Assembly: GCA_017528205.1 (NCBI GenBank)
Contig: JAFXPE010000009.1
Coordinates: forward strand, 1-64,000
DNA from: Alphaproteobacteria bacterium
GTDB lineage: Bacteria; Pseudomonadota; Alphaproteobacteria; RF32; CAG-239
DNA length: 64,000 nt
Direction of reading: 5' to 3'
The notes under the pieces are model-generated. The model was not told the DNA's origin. It ran no database searches and saw only the letters and a program-made list of their open reading frames with translations. Position 1 is the stretch's first letter, and each line of letters starts with the position of its first letter. Of this stretch, positions 9,065 through 17,787 are shown piece after piece. The position numbers and the translations under genes are program-made.

Positions 9065-10147
9065 ATGCCCAGAAATATAACACATATCATCTTAGCCGAT
9101 GAAGCTTCCGAAATTATCAAGGATAAGGATATTCTTGATAATAAGGAGGCTTTTCACATGGGTTGTGTGGCTGATGATGCTTTTCTTTATACGGCATCAC
9201 CTTTGCTTTCTACCAGATTGCATGGCGGGCTGGGCGACGATACCAGAGCGGTGATTTTGGAAATGATGGACGAGTTGAAAAAAGAAAAAAATCCGGAAAA
9301 AGCCGGCGAAAAAAAGGCGTTTATCAGCGGATATTTATGCCATATGGCTACGGATTTGACTTTTCACCCCTTAATTTACAGTATTTCCGGCTCGCAAGCT
9401 AAAGTCAACAATCTTTCCGCCGCTGATACCGAACTTTCCCGAGCGTGCCATCGCTATGCGGAAACGTGGTTGGATTTGCATTTGATGAAGAACAGAAATC
9501 TCTCTTTCGGGAATTTTCGGCCGTTTCGTAAAATTATCGGCAGTATTGGTATGCGGATGCGGCTTGATGATTTTTTCACGGATTGTTTCCAAAACTCCTT
9601 AAAGGCAAAAAAACACACTTGGGGCGATAACTTTGACTTGCAGGCGCAATTTCATAATGGCATGACACGCCAGATGTTTGTTGATAAAATAACGCAAAAT
9701 CAGACCATTGCCGGAATATTGCGCAAGTTGGATAAGATTTTGCACGGCAGGTTGAAGTTATATACTTCGGGTTTTTACGATTTTGAAAATGATATTCCGC
9801 AACGTTTGACCGCCGGTTCGTTTGTGCATCCCGTAACCGGAGAAACGGTTAAAAAATCTATTGCGGATTTGGAAAAAGATGCCGTCGATTGCTCGGTTAA
9901 GTTTATCAAAGCCGCCGATGAATATATGAAGTCGGGCGACAGGGAAGCCTTTTCGCGGGTTGTGCCGAATATCAATATGGATACGGGAATCGTAAACAGC
10001 AAACTTTGGGATATTCGCAAACGAATAACCAAAAAAGATTTTGCCTCTATGCTGGGAAGGATCAAGGATAAGCAGAATTCTCCGAAAGTTCTTTCCGATA
10101 AGGTGTTGGACGCAATAATAAAACGCGACGACGAACAGCGAAAATAA
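9065..10147 (+). CDS. Zinc-dependent phospholipase C-like protein
   Basis: A 360-residue protein whose N-terminal half matches the zinc-dependent phospholipase C / S1-P1 nuclease-like fold. It starts MPRNITHIILADEA and carries a spaced series of possible metal ligands: H7, H31, D37/D38, H53, D58/D59, H93, D97 and H101 (GYLCHMATDLTFHP), then H129, D137 and H139. Members bind three zinc ions and cleave phosphodiesters such as phosphatidylcholine, though many bacterial members of this type have no tested activity. There is no signal peptide, which is unusual for a secreted phospholipase and suggests a cytoplasmic role. The Shine-Dalgarno site is weak. It sits between the 8539 gene and a GNAT gene in a likely operon. 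Confidence 0.7.
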   Translation: MPRNITHIILADEASEIIKDKDILDNKEAFHMGCVADDAFLYTASPLLSTRLHGGLGDDTRAVILEMMDELKKEKNPEKAGEKKAFISGYLCHMATDLTFHPLIYSISGSQAKVNNLSAADTELSRACHRYAETWLDLHLMKNRNLSFGNFRPFRKIIGSIGMRMRLDDFFTDCFQNSLKAKKHTWGDNFDLQAQFHNGMTRQMFVDKITQNQTIAGILRKLDKILHGRLKLYTSGFYDFENDIPQRLTAGSFVHPVTGETVKKSIADLEKDAVDCSVKFIKAADEYMKSGDREAFSRVVPNINMDTGIVNSKLWDIRKRITKKDFASMLGRIKDKQNSPKVLSDKVLDAIIKRDDEQRK

Positions 10148-10174
10148 TAATCTGAACAAGAAAGAGAATTAGAA

Positions 10175-10729
10175 ATGGTTTTGCAATTGGTTAAACCGGA
10201 CATAAAATATAAAGACAGTTTTATTGCGGCGTTAAAAGAGGGATTTTGTTTTGGCTCGCAATCGCCGACCGACGCAGAAACAATTGCGGAAATCGAAAAG
10301 GATTTTGCGACATATTTGGCGACAAAAGTGCTAAAGCCTTATGATGCAACGCCAAAATTACGGCCCGACGGGAATTATTATTCCAACGCACCGCAGATTT
10401 CTTATTGGTTGGTCGATGAGGGCAATTTTATCGGCACCTTTAATTTGCGTACGGAGTTAAACGGGTTCTTAAAATATGTTGGTGGTCATGTCGGATACGG
10501 CATTACGCCGAAATATCGCCGCCAGGGGTATGCTACTAAAGGTTTGGGACTGCTGATAGATGAGGCGCGAAAACTGGGCTTGAAAAAGTTGTTGGTGGCC
10601 GCTAAAGATGATAACATCGGCTCGTGGAAGGCCATTGAAAGAAACGGCGGCGTTTTGGAAAATATTATTACTCTGCCGTGGGAAGACAGCGGCCAAAAAT
10701 ATAAACGTTATTGGATAAATATTATATAA
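10175..10729 (+). CDS. GNAT family N-acetyltransferase
   Basis: A 184-residue cytoplasmic acetyltransferase. The acetyl-CoA binding core lies at about 105-160: HVGYGITPKYRRQGYATKG supplies the conserved R/Q-x-x-G-x-A loop, and IGSWKAIERNGG is the usual C-terminal helix. The overall arrangement resembles a predicted acetyltransferase subfamily related to RimJ/RimL. The acceptor could be an amine, a small molecule or a protein N-terminus. It follows the phospholipase-like gene by 27 bases. Confidence 0.85.
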   Translation: MVLQLVKPDIKYKDSFIAALKEGFCFGSQSPTDAETIAEIEKDFATYLATKVLKPYDATPKLRPDGNYYSNAPQISYWLVDEGNFIGTFNLRTELNGFLKYVGGHVGYGITPKYRRQGYATKGLGLLIDEARKLGLKKLLVAAKDDNIGSWKAIERNGGVLENIITLPWEDSGQKYKRYWINII

Positions 10730-10746
10730 TTTGCGGGAGTAGAAAA

Positions 10747-11511
10747 ATGCTTAAAAAAATTCTATTTGTTCTTTTTGGGGGAATGTTCTTCGTAAATCCG
10801 GTTTGGGCCAAAGAAGTTGCGGCAGATGCAACCGAAACAGAAGCTGTGGCGGCCAAAGAAGTTGCGGCAGATACGGCTGAAACCGAGGCTGCGGCGGCGG
10901 AAGAAACCACAACAAATGATGCTAAGGCAAGTGGCGACTCGTGGGATGTGATAACCTATTATTACAAAAACAAAGATTTAAATAAAGCTCTTGATATTAT
11001 TAAAATGATATCGGATTCAAAAATATTGGAACAGAATCCTAACACTTTTACGCCTTCAATCGGCTTTGTGTTGGGTGTTATTGCCGAGAATGAAGGTGCA
11101 GAGGAAAAAATCAACGAATTGGAATTGTCGCCGGAAATGCGGAAATGTGTTGAGATTGCAGAGAATTTGCTGAAAGAGTATTCTTTTGAAACCATATTGA
11201 CCGATCCGACAAAGGTTCAAAACGAAAGAGGGTTGGATTTGCTTTGGGGCGTATTTTTTGCCACCGGAAATGCCAAGATTCCGGAAACAATCAGAGCTTT
11301 TGTGGAAAATAACAAAATTTCGAAAGCACCGGTTGGCAAGAAAAACGAATGGGATATTGTGGTGTTGTCGGCAATATGGTCGCTCGAAAGCAATGGCAAA
11401 CAGCACGAGATTGTGGCTCCGTATGCGGAATTTCCGGAGCAAAATGATGGTATGGGAAATCAAAATGCCATCACATTTTATAAGGAAATTCAAAAGCGGG
11501 GCTCTAACTAG
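10747..11511 (+). CDS. Exported protein with duplicated Ala/Glu-rich repeat
   Basis: I chose the ATG at 10747, not the in-frame ATG at 10711. GGGAG lies just upstream of 10747, and the 254-residue product then starts with a clean signal peptide (MLKKILFVLFGGMFFVNPVWA). Directly after the cleavage site, KEVAAD followed by (A/T)-x-ETEA occurs twice, then a Thr/Glu-rich linker to about residue 60. The rest is helical, looks like a periplasmic TPR-like or all-helical domain, and has no motif I can name. The earlier start would overlap the upstream GNAT gene. The terminator right after it closes the 8539-11511 run. Confidence 0.6.
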   Translation: MLKKILFVLFGGMFFVNPVWAKEVAADATETEAVAAKEVAADTAETEAAAAEETTTNDAKASGDSWDVITYYYKNKDLNKALDIIKMISDSKILEQNPNTFTPSIGFVLGVIAENEGAEEKINELELSPEMRKCVEIAENLLKEYSFETILTDPTKVQNERGLDLLWGVFFATGNAKIPETIRAFVENNKISKAPVGKKNEWDIVVLSAIWSLESNGKQHEIVAPYAEFPEQNDGMGNQNAITFYKEIQKRGSN

Positions 11512-11542
11512 GTTAAAGATAAAAAACAGACCATAGAAATCG

Positions 11543-11583
11543 GAAAACCGCCGGTACGAGTGACCGACGGTTTTCTTTTTTTG
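11543..11583 (+). terminator. Terminator between convergent genes
   Basis: GAAAACCG-C-CGGT pairs with ACCG-A-CGGTTTTC with one mismatch, followed by seven or more T residues. It ends the 8539-11511 run. The minus-strand gene ending at 11584 abuts it. Confidence 0.8.
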
Positions 11584-11994
11584 TTATTCCACTATCCAGA
11601 CGATAAATGTCTTCAGCACTCTCCATAGCACTTTAGCAACATCGGCAACGAGAACGAAGACAAGCGTTACCACCACTTGTGCAACCGCCCACGCACATGC
11701 CAGAAGTATATAGGTGAGGATAAAGACGCTGATGGTAAGTAGCAAATCACTTGCAGTCATTGGAAGCTGTATAGTGCCATCCCCGGAAAAAGGAAGCAAC
11801 AGCGTCAGAATCGCAGAAATGATTAAAGCAACTTTAGCCAATATTCTACACCACCTGTGCCGTAGCGGCAAACGATAGTTGAACGGGTAAATGAAACTAC
11901 CTTTTTCTTTGTAGCCCGGCTCATCGAAATAAGCGCAAACAGTTACCACCAGAAACAGAATTCCACACGCCCAAAGGATAAATAATGTACTCAT
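11584..11994 (-). CDS. Small polytopic membrane protein
   Basis: I start this gene at 11994 (MSTLFILWACGILFLV), giving 136 residues. The frame stays open up to 12207, but that extension runs through two promoters and a dispersed repeat, so it is not coding. Four hydrophobic segments are visible, the last two long (about 66-100 and 105-130). No family is recognised. GGCGGAG lies upstream of the ATG at a somewhat long distance. It is transcribed toward a shared terminator. Confidence 0.5.
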   Translation of the reverse strand: MSTLFILWACGILFLVVTVCAYFDEPGYKEKGSFIYPFNYRLPLRHRWCRILAKVALIISAILTLLLPFSGDGTIQLPMTASDLLLTISVFILTYILLACAWAVAQVVVTLVFVLVADVAKVLWRVLKTFIVWIVE

Positions 11995-12022
11995 AATTGA
12001 AAATATCTCCGCCCAGCCGGAG

Positions 12023-12084
12023 GTTCTAAGTTTGTAATAATTTCTTGTCAAATTTGTTGTACATAAAAAGTTAAATTTTGTCAA
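12023..12084 (-). promoter_or_regulatory. Two tandem sigma-70 promoters, leftward
   Basis: On the minus strand, TTGACA at 12084-12079 is followed after 17 bases by TACAAC. A second TTGACA at 12051-12046 is followed after 17 bases by TAGAAC (12028-12023). Both point at the 11584-11994 gene and support the late start chosen for it. The rest of the gap to 12292 holds only a dispersed repeat. Confidence 0.55.
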
Positions 12085-12147
12085 TAAAAATCCAATATCG
12101 GTGTGCGGAATTAATTTTTGCCAAGCGGAGATAGAAAAGGTTGCTTT

Positions 12148-12245
12148 CGTCATACTGAGGGCAAAGCCCGAAGTATCCATTCGTTCCGAGGGAACGAACA
12201 ACACCATAGGTGTTGCTAGATTCTTCGCTTTCGCTCAGAATGACG
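12148..12245. repeat. Dispersed palindromic element, copy A
   Basis: Ends CGTCATACTGAG and CTCAGAATGACG form an imperfect terminal inverted repeat. Inside are two perfect hairpins: TTCGTTCC (12180-12187) with GGAACGAA (12191-12198), and CAACACC (12199-12205) with GGTGTTG (12209-12215). The layout is the same as copy D at 58366-58462, but the stem sequences differ in a way that keeps pairing. It carries no gene. Confidence 0.85.
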
Positions 12246-12292
12246 TGAATCTTTTTAGCAATATTAAGTCTTTTTTGTAGGGCGGAGATAAA

Positions 12293-12320
12293 GAAAAAAC
12301 GGCAGATAATTAATCTGCCG
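12293..12320 (-). terminator. Rho-independent terminator of the barrel gene
   Basis: Read leftward, CGGCAGAT (12320-12313) pairs with ATCTGCCG (12307-12300) and is followed by a T run. It lies 28 bases after the stop of the 12348-12956 gene. Confidence 0.8.
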
Positions 12321-12347
12321 CTTATATATTTTTTACGGATATACTAA

Positions 12348-12956
12348 TTAAAAGTCATATCTTACGCCGAACAAAAATTCATGCGCGCGCGGTTTGTAAT
12401 CAATTTTTTCATAAGAATAACCCGGAATGCGGTATTCTTTATCAAAATCACCGTAAGTAATGTAACGGTAACCTAAATCAAGGCTGGTGTGATTGCAAAT
12501 TTTATAGCTTACACCGGCTCCGATTTGCATGGAAACACCGTTATCTTTAACACTTGAACCCTGGGATTCAAATTCGGCGCGACCCCATCCTAAACCTACA
12601 CCTACATAAGGCTTTATCGGAACAACGGTTCTTAAATTAAAGTCATAATAAACATTGAACAAAACGCCTTGAGTTTTAATTTTGGCTTGATGCTTTTTAG
12701 CATCGCCGTTCTTGGTGTATTCGATTTCTAAACGGAAATCACCGTTGGAAACACCGTAAGTGTTACCTAAAGCAATTGAACCGCCCCATACATCATCATG
12801 AAGTTTGGCTTTGCCTTCGTTAACTCCGGTCATTTTTGCTTCATTGCGAGAAAGAGCGTATTTTGCTTTTGCCGCAACATAAGGATTAAATTGAAATGCA
12901 GACGCGTTTGCCGCAAAAAGACAAGCCACTCCGGCCATTAATAAAACTTTTCTCAT
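12348..12956 (-). CDS. Outer-membrane beta-barrel protein, opacity/OmpA-like
   Basis: A 202-residue exported protein with a classical signal peptide (MRKVLLMAGVACLFAANASA). The mature part has about eight amphipathic strands, including PYVGVGLGWGRAEF and SLDLGYRYITYGDF, and ends in FGVRYDF with a C-terminal Phe typical of proteins inserted by BamA. This fits the small porin-like / opacity-type eight-stranded barrels that are common in alphaproteobacteria. It is monocistronic, with AAGGA before the ATG and its own terminator. It may be a structural or adhesion barrel. No active-site residues are expected. Confidence 0.85.
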   Translation of the reverse strand: MRKVLLMAGVACLFAANASAFQFNPYVAAKAKYALSRNEAKMTGVNEGKAKLHDDVWGGSIALGNTYGVSNGDFRLEIEYTKNGDAKKHQAKIKTQGVLFNVYYDFNLRTVVPIKPYVGVGLGWGRAEFESQGSSVKDNGVSMQIGAGVSYKICNHTSLDLGYRYITYGDFDKEYRIPGYSYEKIDYKPRAHEFLFGVRYDF

Positions 12957-13087
12957 ATCTATTATCCTTTTTCAATTAAAAAACGAGAAAGATAAATCTT
13001 TCGGTTAGATTTGACCCCACTTCATAAAAAAAGTCAAATCAAAAAATTTTACAAATTGTAACAAAAAGCCAAAAGGTATTGAATTTT

Positions 13088-13663
13088 ATGAAAAAAATTG
13101 TATCATTACGAAAGATTATGACAAGAATAAACAGCAAAAATGACAGCAAAAAAAAGATTTTAATTGAGGAAAAGGCGGATATGGCAGTTGCAACACCAAG
13201 GGAAATCAGATTTTGTTTGCCGGTCGGAAAGTGGGGATTTTTGAGCCCGTACGCGGCATTTGCCATAAAAATGCAAATAGACGGCAAAACCTATGTTTTT
13301 CCGACAGTTGAGCATTATTATCAGGCTATGAAATTTGCAACAACGGATGCGCGTTTTGCAACAATTTGCAAACTGAAAAGCCCCGATGAGGCGCGACTTT
13401 TAACCAAAACCGCGGAATATAAAATAAATCGCCGCGCCGATTTTGAGGCAAATAAATTTAAGATTATGGAAGCCGGAATGCGGGCCAAATTTGCGCAAAA
13501 TCCGGAAGCGGCAAAATTGTTGCGAGAAACCGGAAGTGCGATTTTGATAAAATCGTGCCCGAAATGCTATAAATGCGGCTTCGGCGAAGGTTCGGGCGAA
13601 AATCGTATGGGCAAAATTTTAATGCAAATCCGCGCTGAATTGGCGGCGCGCGATAACGGATAA
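13088..13663 (+). CDS. NADAR (YbiA/DUF1768-like) domain protein
   Basis: A 191-residue protein, started at the ATG at 13088 with AAAAGG upstream. A TTG nine bases earlier is less likely. A basic N-terminal tail of about 40 residues precedes a NADAR domain: WGFLSPYAAFAI, then VFPTVEHYYQAMKF, and a C-terminal GENRMGKILMQIRAEL helix. NADAR proteins are N-glycosidases or binding proteins for ADP-ribose-related or riboflavin-pathway compounds. YbiA in E. coli acts on damaged riboflavin intermediates, and other members remove ADP-ribose from DNA or protein. The substrate here is open. CPKCYKCG near the C-terminus is an unusual Cys cluster that could bind metal. Confidence 0.75.
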   Translation: MKKIVSLRKIMTRINSKNDSKKKILIEEKADMAVATPREIRFCLPVGKWGFLSPYAAFAIKMQIDGKTYVFPTVEHYYQAMKFATTDARFATICKLKSPDEARLLTKTAEYKINRRADFEANKFKIMEAGMRAKFAQNPEAAKLLRETGSAILIKSCPKCYKCGFGEGSGENRMGKILMQIRAELAARDNG

Positions 13664-13692
13664 AAGTTCTGGACAAAATTTGTGCTTTTTAC

Positions 13693-13721
13693 TTGTATTT
13701 TTTGTGTGTTGATGCTATTAT
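13693..13721 (+). promoter_or_regulatory. Sigma-70 promoter
   Basis: TTGTAT at 13693 and TATTAT at 13716, separated by 17 bases, lie 30 bases upstream of the ATG at 13751. Confidence 0.55.
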
Positions 13722-13750
13722 GACCGTAAGACAAAGGTTTGAGGTTTGGC

Positions 13751-14815
13751 ATGAAAATTGAGGAATTTGAATGTTTGGTGGATAAATGTTCAATCAGCTT
13801 GGACGCGAATAATTGCGTACATTTCAAACCGCTGTCTTATAAAATCGGCAAAGAGGCGGATAAAATAATCAAAGATAATCACCTCGAAAATTTGCCGTTG
13901 CAAAAATTTCAGCAAATGGCCGATGAATTGCGACCGCTTTATATGGCTCGCAGAAAAGTTAAGGCCAAAAAGTTTGAGCAATTTGCGCAAATGACCACGC
14001 AACAGGTTGCAGATTTGCCGCTTGAGAAAAAGCTGGAATATATGGAAGTGCTTTTTCCCGCAAATCAGAATGTGGGCGAGTTGAAGCAAATTTGCGCCCA
14101 AAACAAGGAAAATATTCGGGCTTGTTTGTTTAATATCGATTTTCCGCAGAGCTTCTGGGATAAAGAGAAAAAGTCGGCGGAGCGTTATGCCTCTTTGATT
14201 ACAGCGCAACCGGAAATTACGGACAAGCTGAAAAATTGGCAGGAAACATCGCTTGACGATAAAAAAGAGGTAATAAAGCAGGCGGGCAAAGTTTTTGAAT
14301 ATGTGTACGGTATAGCACCGCAAGTGGAATACTTTACGCCGGAGGAGGCTAGGGTTAAAAATGCTCAGCAGGGGCTTTCTGCCGATGCGCATATTGAGGC
14401 GGCGTATCAGAAGGGCGGCAAAATCTATTTCAACGAAGAACGCTTGCAAACCAGCGATAATCTTTTTGCCATAGCGGTTTTATTTCATGAAGGTACGCAT
14501 CTGCGCCAACGTTTTGAAACTTTTGAAGATGACACGGTGGAGCGGATATTTAACTGCAATCTGGTAAATGCCGCCACTTATGAAGATTTGCAAAGCGATA
14601 AAACCTCGGCCGATTATATGGATTTGTATGCCATGCAACCGAGCGAAAAGCACGCTCACGGTTTGCATGAGTTTGTGGAGCAGCAAATTATGGAAAAAAC
14701 CGGAATGGAAAAAGTCAGTAGCACGGAGCTGAGCAAAGAAACCAAGCAAATTCACAACAAAGCCTTTTCTATGGCCAAAGTTACGCAATATCGCTCAAAG
14801 CAAAAAATAAATTGA
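13751..14815 (+). CDS. Zincin-like protein with HExxH motif
   Basis: Started at 13751, where GAGG precedes the ATG by six bases, this is a 354-residue protein without a signal peptide. The N-terminal 150 residues are helical and Lys/Gln/Glu-rich. Near residue 246 it has FHEGTHLRQ, a good HExxH zinc-site motif in a helix, preceded by an edge-strand-like segment KIYFNEERL as in true zincins. The third ligand is uncertain; E and H residues after 290 (SEKHAHGLHEFVEQQ) are candidates. It is probably a cytoplasmic metallopeptidase or a related inactive fold. I cannot name the family. Confidence 0.6.
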   Translation: MKIEEFECLVDKCSISLDANNCVHFKPLSYKIGKEADKIIKDNHLENLPLQKFQQMADELRPLYMARRKVKAKKFEQFAQMTTQQVADLPLEKKLEYMEVLFPANQNVGELKQICAQNKENIRACLFNIDFPQSFWDKEKKSAERYASLITAQPEITDKLKNWQETSLDDKKEVIKQAGKVFEYVYGIAPQVEYFTPEEARVKNAQQGLSADAHIEAAYQKGGKIYFNEERLQTSDNLFAIAVLFHEGTHLRQRFETFEDDTVERIFNCNLVNAATYEDLQSDKTSADYMDLYAMQPSEKHAHGLHEFVEQQIMEKTGMEKVSSTELSKETKQIHNKAFSMAKVTQYRSKQKIN

Positions 14816-14921
14816 AACGCTTAATTTTTTTTAGGGCAATTTTTTCGTTGCTAAAGTGGGATTTAAGATATATAAAGGGATAAATTTTAAACCGGAATAT
14901 CTTAAAAACTGAGGTAATACC

Positions 14922-16709
14922 ATGAATATGTTTAATAATTTGCCGCTAAAAAAATATTTCTCGGCGGTATGTTTGATTGTTTGTTCATTAGTTGCGGCCG
15001 GAATTTTGGGCACAGTATCAATGATTGCCGTGTACCAGTTACCGACTTACGAAATGGGTGGAAATGTCGCGGCTTCTTTGAAAATTTATGATGTTGAAAA
15101 AGACCGATATGCTTGGGCTCCGTCAATAATTAATTCGCAGTTGGATAATTTTACCGATGCAATAATGCTGAGTACGGCGGCGTATGAACGAGGGAAAACG
15201 TTTAAGGAGCGAGTGCGTGATGCCATGCTAAGTCCGTCGTATGTATATGATGGAATTACTTTCAAATCAGAGATTTTGCCTAAGGCTTTTAAGAGCCAGA
15301 AGCCGGAAAACGGGGTAAAACGCCGAGATTATGCAAGATATTGGCACGGTTATGTGGTTTTATATAAGCCGCTGTTAATGTTTTTTACGGTGGGGGATAT
15401 TCGGATTATCAATATGATGCTGCAGGCATTGTTGCTTATTTTGCTGATGATGGAACTGTTCAAAGCCGGCGGAGCAAAGTTGGCGTGTCCGTTTTTTCTG
15501 GCGGTGTTGATTTTTAATCCGGTTAGTTGTGTTTTGGGACTGACATTCGCCAATCTGTACTATATTACCCTGATTTCGGCGCTGGTTGCCTTAAAATGGA
15601 AGCTTTATCAATCAAAATATTACTATTTATTTTTCCTCTGGGTGGGTATAGTGACTTCGTTTATGGATTTGCTGACTTATCCGCTGACCGCACTTGGTTG
15701 CAATTTGATATTTATGATATTGCTTACCTCTGACAAATTTTATCCGAAGATGAAAAAAGTTATCCTTGCCTCCGGTTTTTGGGGCACGGGTTACGGTATT
15801 ATGTGGGCCGAAAAATGGATAATCGGTTGGTTGTTGACCGGAAATAATATTATTCAAAATGCGTTGAGTGCTGCCAAAATAAGAACTTCAGGAGATGTTG
15901 GTACTTCATGGGAAGCAATAGCGGCAAATCTGAAGAATTATAATAATCATATTTTTTATGCTTTGCTGATTTTGGGCTTGGCGGTATTGCTGATTTTATA
16001 TTTGAGCGGAAAATATAAGTTAAAGTCGAATCGTGCGGTGGTGTTGCCGCTGTTGTTTGTTGCCGTATATCCTTTTATCTGGATATGCTTTATGAAAAAT
16101 CACTGTTTTATCCATAATTGGATGACGCACAAAATATTTATGTTAACGATTTTGGCTGTGGTTTATTCGTTGGTTTATTCACTTGAAAAAAATTCTGCCG
16201 GAAAGCGGATAAATGTATTTAGCCTTAAAGCGTGGAAAAAGAATATGCCGCAATGCGTCAAAAAAACAGCGATAACTTTGGCTCTGGTGGCGTTGTTATA
16301 TATCGGTTATGGTTTTATGCCAACAGCATTCAGAGTAGATGTATCAACACAATACACGCCGGAAGCTGTTATGAGTGTGAAAGTCGGCGAAAAAGAGATT
16401 TCGGAAGCACCATGGATGCAAAAGGGCGGAAGACGCGGTTTCGTTTTTCAAAAAAGTGGTTATTCCGCCAGATTTGAGTTGCTTATGAAAGAAGACGGCG
16501 ATGTTACCATTGCTTTACGCAATCCTAATGAGCGAAGTGTTGGCGAGGGCTGCCGAAATAGATGGATAAAATATACCGATTTCACTATAAATGAAGATAA
16601 AATACAAACTGAGCCGGTTGAGTTTTGCTACAATAAACCGTTTATATATGTTTTGAAAGCCAAGAAAAATAAGCTCTACAAAATTAAATTTAAGGTGCGG
16701 AGAAAGTAA
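14922..16709 (+). CDS. Large polytopic membrane protein, probable glycan-related
   Basis: A 595-residue integral membrane protein with roughly ten to eleven hydrophobic helices between residues 15 and 470, then a soluble C-terminal domain of about 120 residues rich in beta strands. A long loop after the first helix (about 40-130) carries WAPSIINSQLDNFTDAIML and other conserved-looking segments. The glycosyltransferase gene begins at the next base after its stop, so the two surely share a message and probably a pathway. This arrangement recalls membrane glycosyltransferases or O-antigen modification proteins, where a GT2 enzyme makes a lipid-linked sugar and a membrane partner transfers it. 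I see no family-specific motif, so the role stays inferred. Confidence 0.6.
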   Translation: MNMFNNLPLKKYFSAVCLIVCSLVAAGILGTVSMIAVYQLPTYEMGGNVAASLKIYDVEKDRYAWAPSIINSQLDNFTDAIMLSTAAYERGKTFKERVRDAMLSPSYVYDGITFKSEILPKAFKSQKPENGVKRRDYARYWHGYVVLYKPLLMFFTVGDIRIINMMLQALLLILLMMELFKAGGAKLACPFFLAVLIFNPVSCVLGLTFANLYYITLISALVALKWKLYQSKYYYLFFLWVGIVTSFMDLLTYPLTALGCNLIFMILLTSDKFYPKMKKVILASGFWGTGYGIMWAEKWIIGWLLTGNNIIQNALSAAKIRTSGDVGTSWEAIAANLKNYNNHIFYALLILGLAVLLILYLSGKYKLKSNRAVVLPLLFVAVYPFIWICFMKNHCFIHNWMTHKIFMLTILAVVYSLVYSLEKNSAGKRINVFSLKAWKKNMPQCVKKTAITLALVALLYIGYGFMPTAFRVDVSTQYTPEAVMSVKVGEKEISEAPWMQKGGRRGFVFQKSGYSARFELLMKEDGDVTIALRNPNERSVGEGCRNRWIKYTDFTINEDKIQTEPVEFCYNKPFIYVLKAKKNKLYKIKFKVRRK

Positions 16710-17648
16710 ATGGATAAAGTAGCGGTTTTGATTCCCTGTTATAATGAAAGTAAAACCATTGCCAAAGTGGTGGCGGATTTTAAAAAACATCTGCCGGAGG
16801 CGGTGATTTATGTTTATGACAACAATTCGCAAGACAAAACCGCAGAAATTGCAGCCGTGGCCGGGGCGGTGGTACGTCATGAATATCAGCAGGGCAAGGG
16901 CAATGTTATTCGGCGTATGTTTCGCGAAATTGATGCCGAATGCTATATTATGGTTGACGGTGATGACACCTATCCGGCGGAATATGCGCGGGAAATGGCG
17001 GATAAGGTGTTAAATAGGCAAGTGGATATGGTCGTGGGAGACCGATTATCGTCCACTTATTTTGAGGAAAATAAACGTCCTTTCCATAATTTGGGCAACA
17101 GTATGGTGCGTTTTGCCATCAATTTGCTGTTTAAGAGCGATATTAAAGACATAATGACCGGATATCGGGCTTTCAGCTATCAATTCGTCAAAACCTTTCC
17201 GGTGCTTTCACGCGGTTTTGAAATTGAAACGGAAATGAGTATCCACGCCATTGATAAAAATATGGCGGTTGAAAATGTGGTAATTCAATATCGTGACAGA
17301 CCGGACGGCAGCGAATCTAAATTAAATACTTATGTTGACGGAATCAAGGTACTTTATACCATTTTTAGATTGTATCGTACATATAAACCTCTGATGTTTT
17401 TCGGCGCAATTGCCGCATTGCTTGGGTTGATTGCCTTAGTGTTCTTTTTGCCGGTTTTGTTTGATTATTGGCAAACCGGAACCGTGGCCAAATTTCCGAC
17501 GCTGATTGTGTGCGGATTTACGGTTATTGCGGCAATACAGTCGTTTTTTATAGGTCTGACGTTGCAAACGATGATTTTGAAAAATAAGCAGGACTTTGAA
17601 GCGCGATTAATTGAAATCAGTGAAATGTATAAAAATAAGCATAACTGA
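16710..17648 (+). CDS. GT2 glycosyltransferase, polyprenyl-phosphate sugar synthase-like
   Basis: A 312-residue inverting glycosyltransferase. The GT-A core shows VLIPCYNES (6-13), VYDNNSQDKT with the nucleotide-binding Asp, and the metal-binding VDGDDTYP (D83, D85, D86). MTGYRAFSYQF and FEIETEM follow as in dolichyl-phosphate mannose/glucose synthases. Two C-terminal membrane helices (about 230-252 and 262-287) anchor it, as in GtrB/DPM-like enzymes. It would move a sugar from a nucleotide donor to undecaprenyl phosphate at the inner face of the membrane. It follows the membrane protein gene without any gap. Confidence 0.9.
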   Translation: MDKVAVLIPCYNESKTIAKVVADFKKHLPEAVIYVYDNNSQDKTAEIAAVAGAVVRHEYQQGKGNVIRRMFREIDAECYIMVDGDDTYPAEYAREMADKVLNRQVDMVVGDRLSSTYFEENKRPFHNLGNSMVRFAINLLFKSDIKDIMTGYRAFSYQFVKTFPVLSRGFEIETEMSIHAIDKNMAVENVVIQYRDRPDGSESKLNTYVDGIKVLYTIFRLYRTYKPLMFFGAIAALLGLIALVFFLPVLFDYWQTGTVAKFPTLIVCGFTVIAAIQSFFIGLTLQTMILKNKQDFEARLIEISEMYKNKHN

Positions 17649-17717
17649 TTGAAATTACATTGAAGTTTGGACGTAAATTTATCTGCAATTTGTTATTAGA
17701 AAAAATTAGCGGAAAAA

Positions 17718-17746
17718 TTGACAATTTTAAATTTTTGTGATAGATT
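17718..17746 (+). promoter_or_regulatory. Sigma-70 promoter that decides the downstream start
   Basis: TTGACA at 17718 and TAGATT at 17741 have perfect 17-base spacing. A transcript from here would begin near 17753, after the in-frame GTG at 17737, so translation should start at the ATG at 17788. Confidence 0.65.
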
Positions 17747-17787
17747 CAAAACATAACAAAACCTTGCTTGGTGTATTTGGGGGGCTT

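Noticed and set aside
11995-12207. N-terminal extension of the 11584 gene
   Set aside because: It covers two promoters and part of a dispersed repeat, so only the part from 11994 is likely coding.
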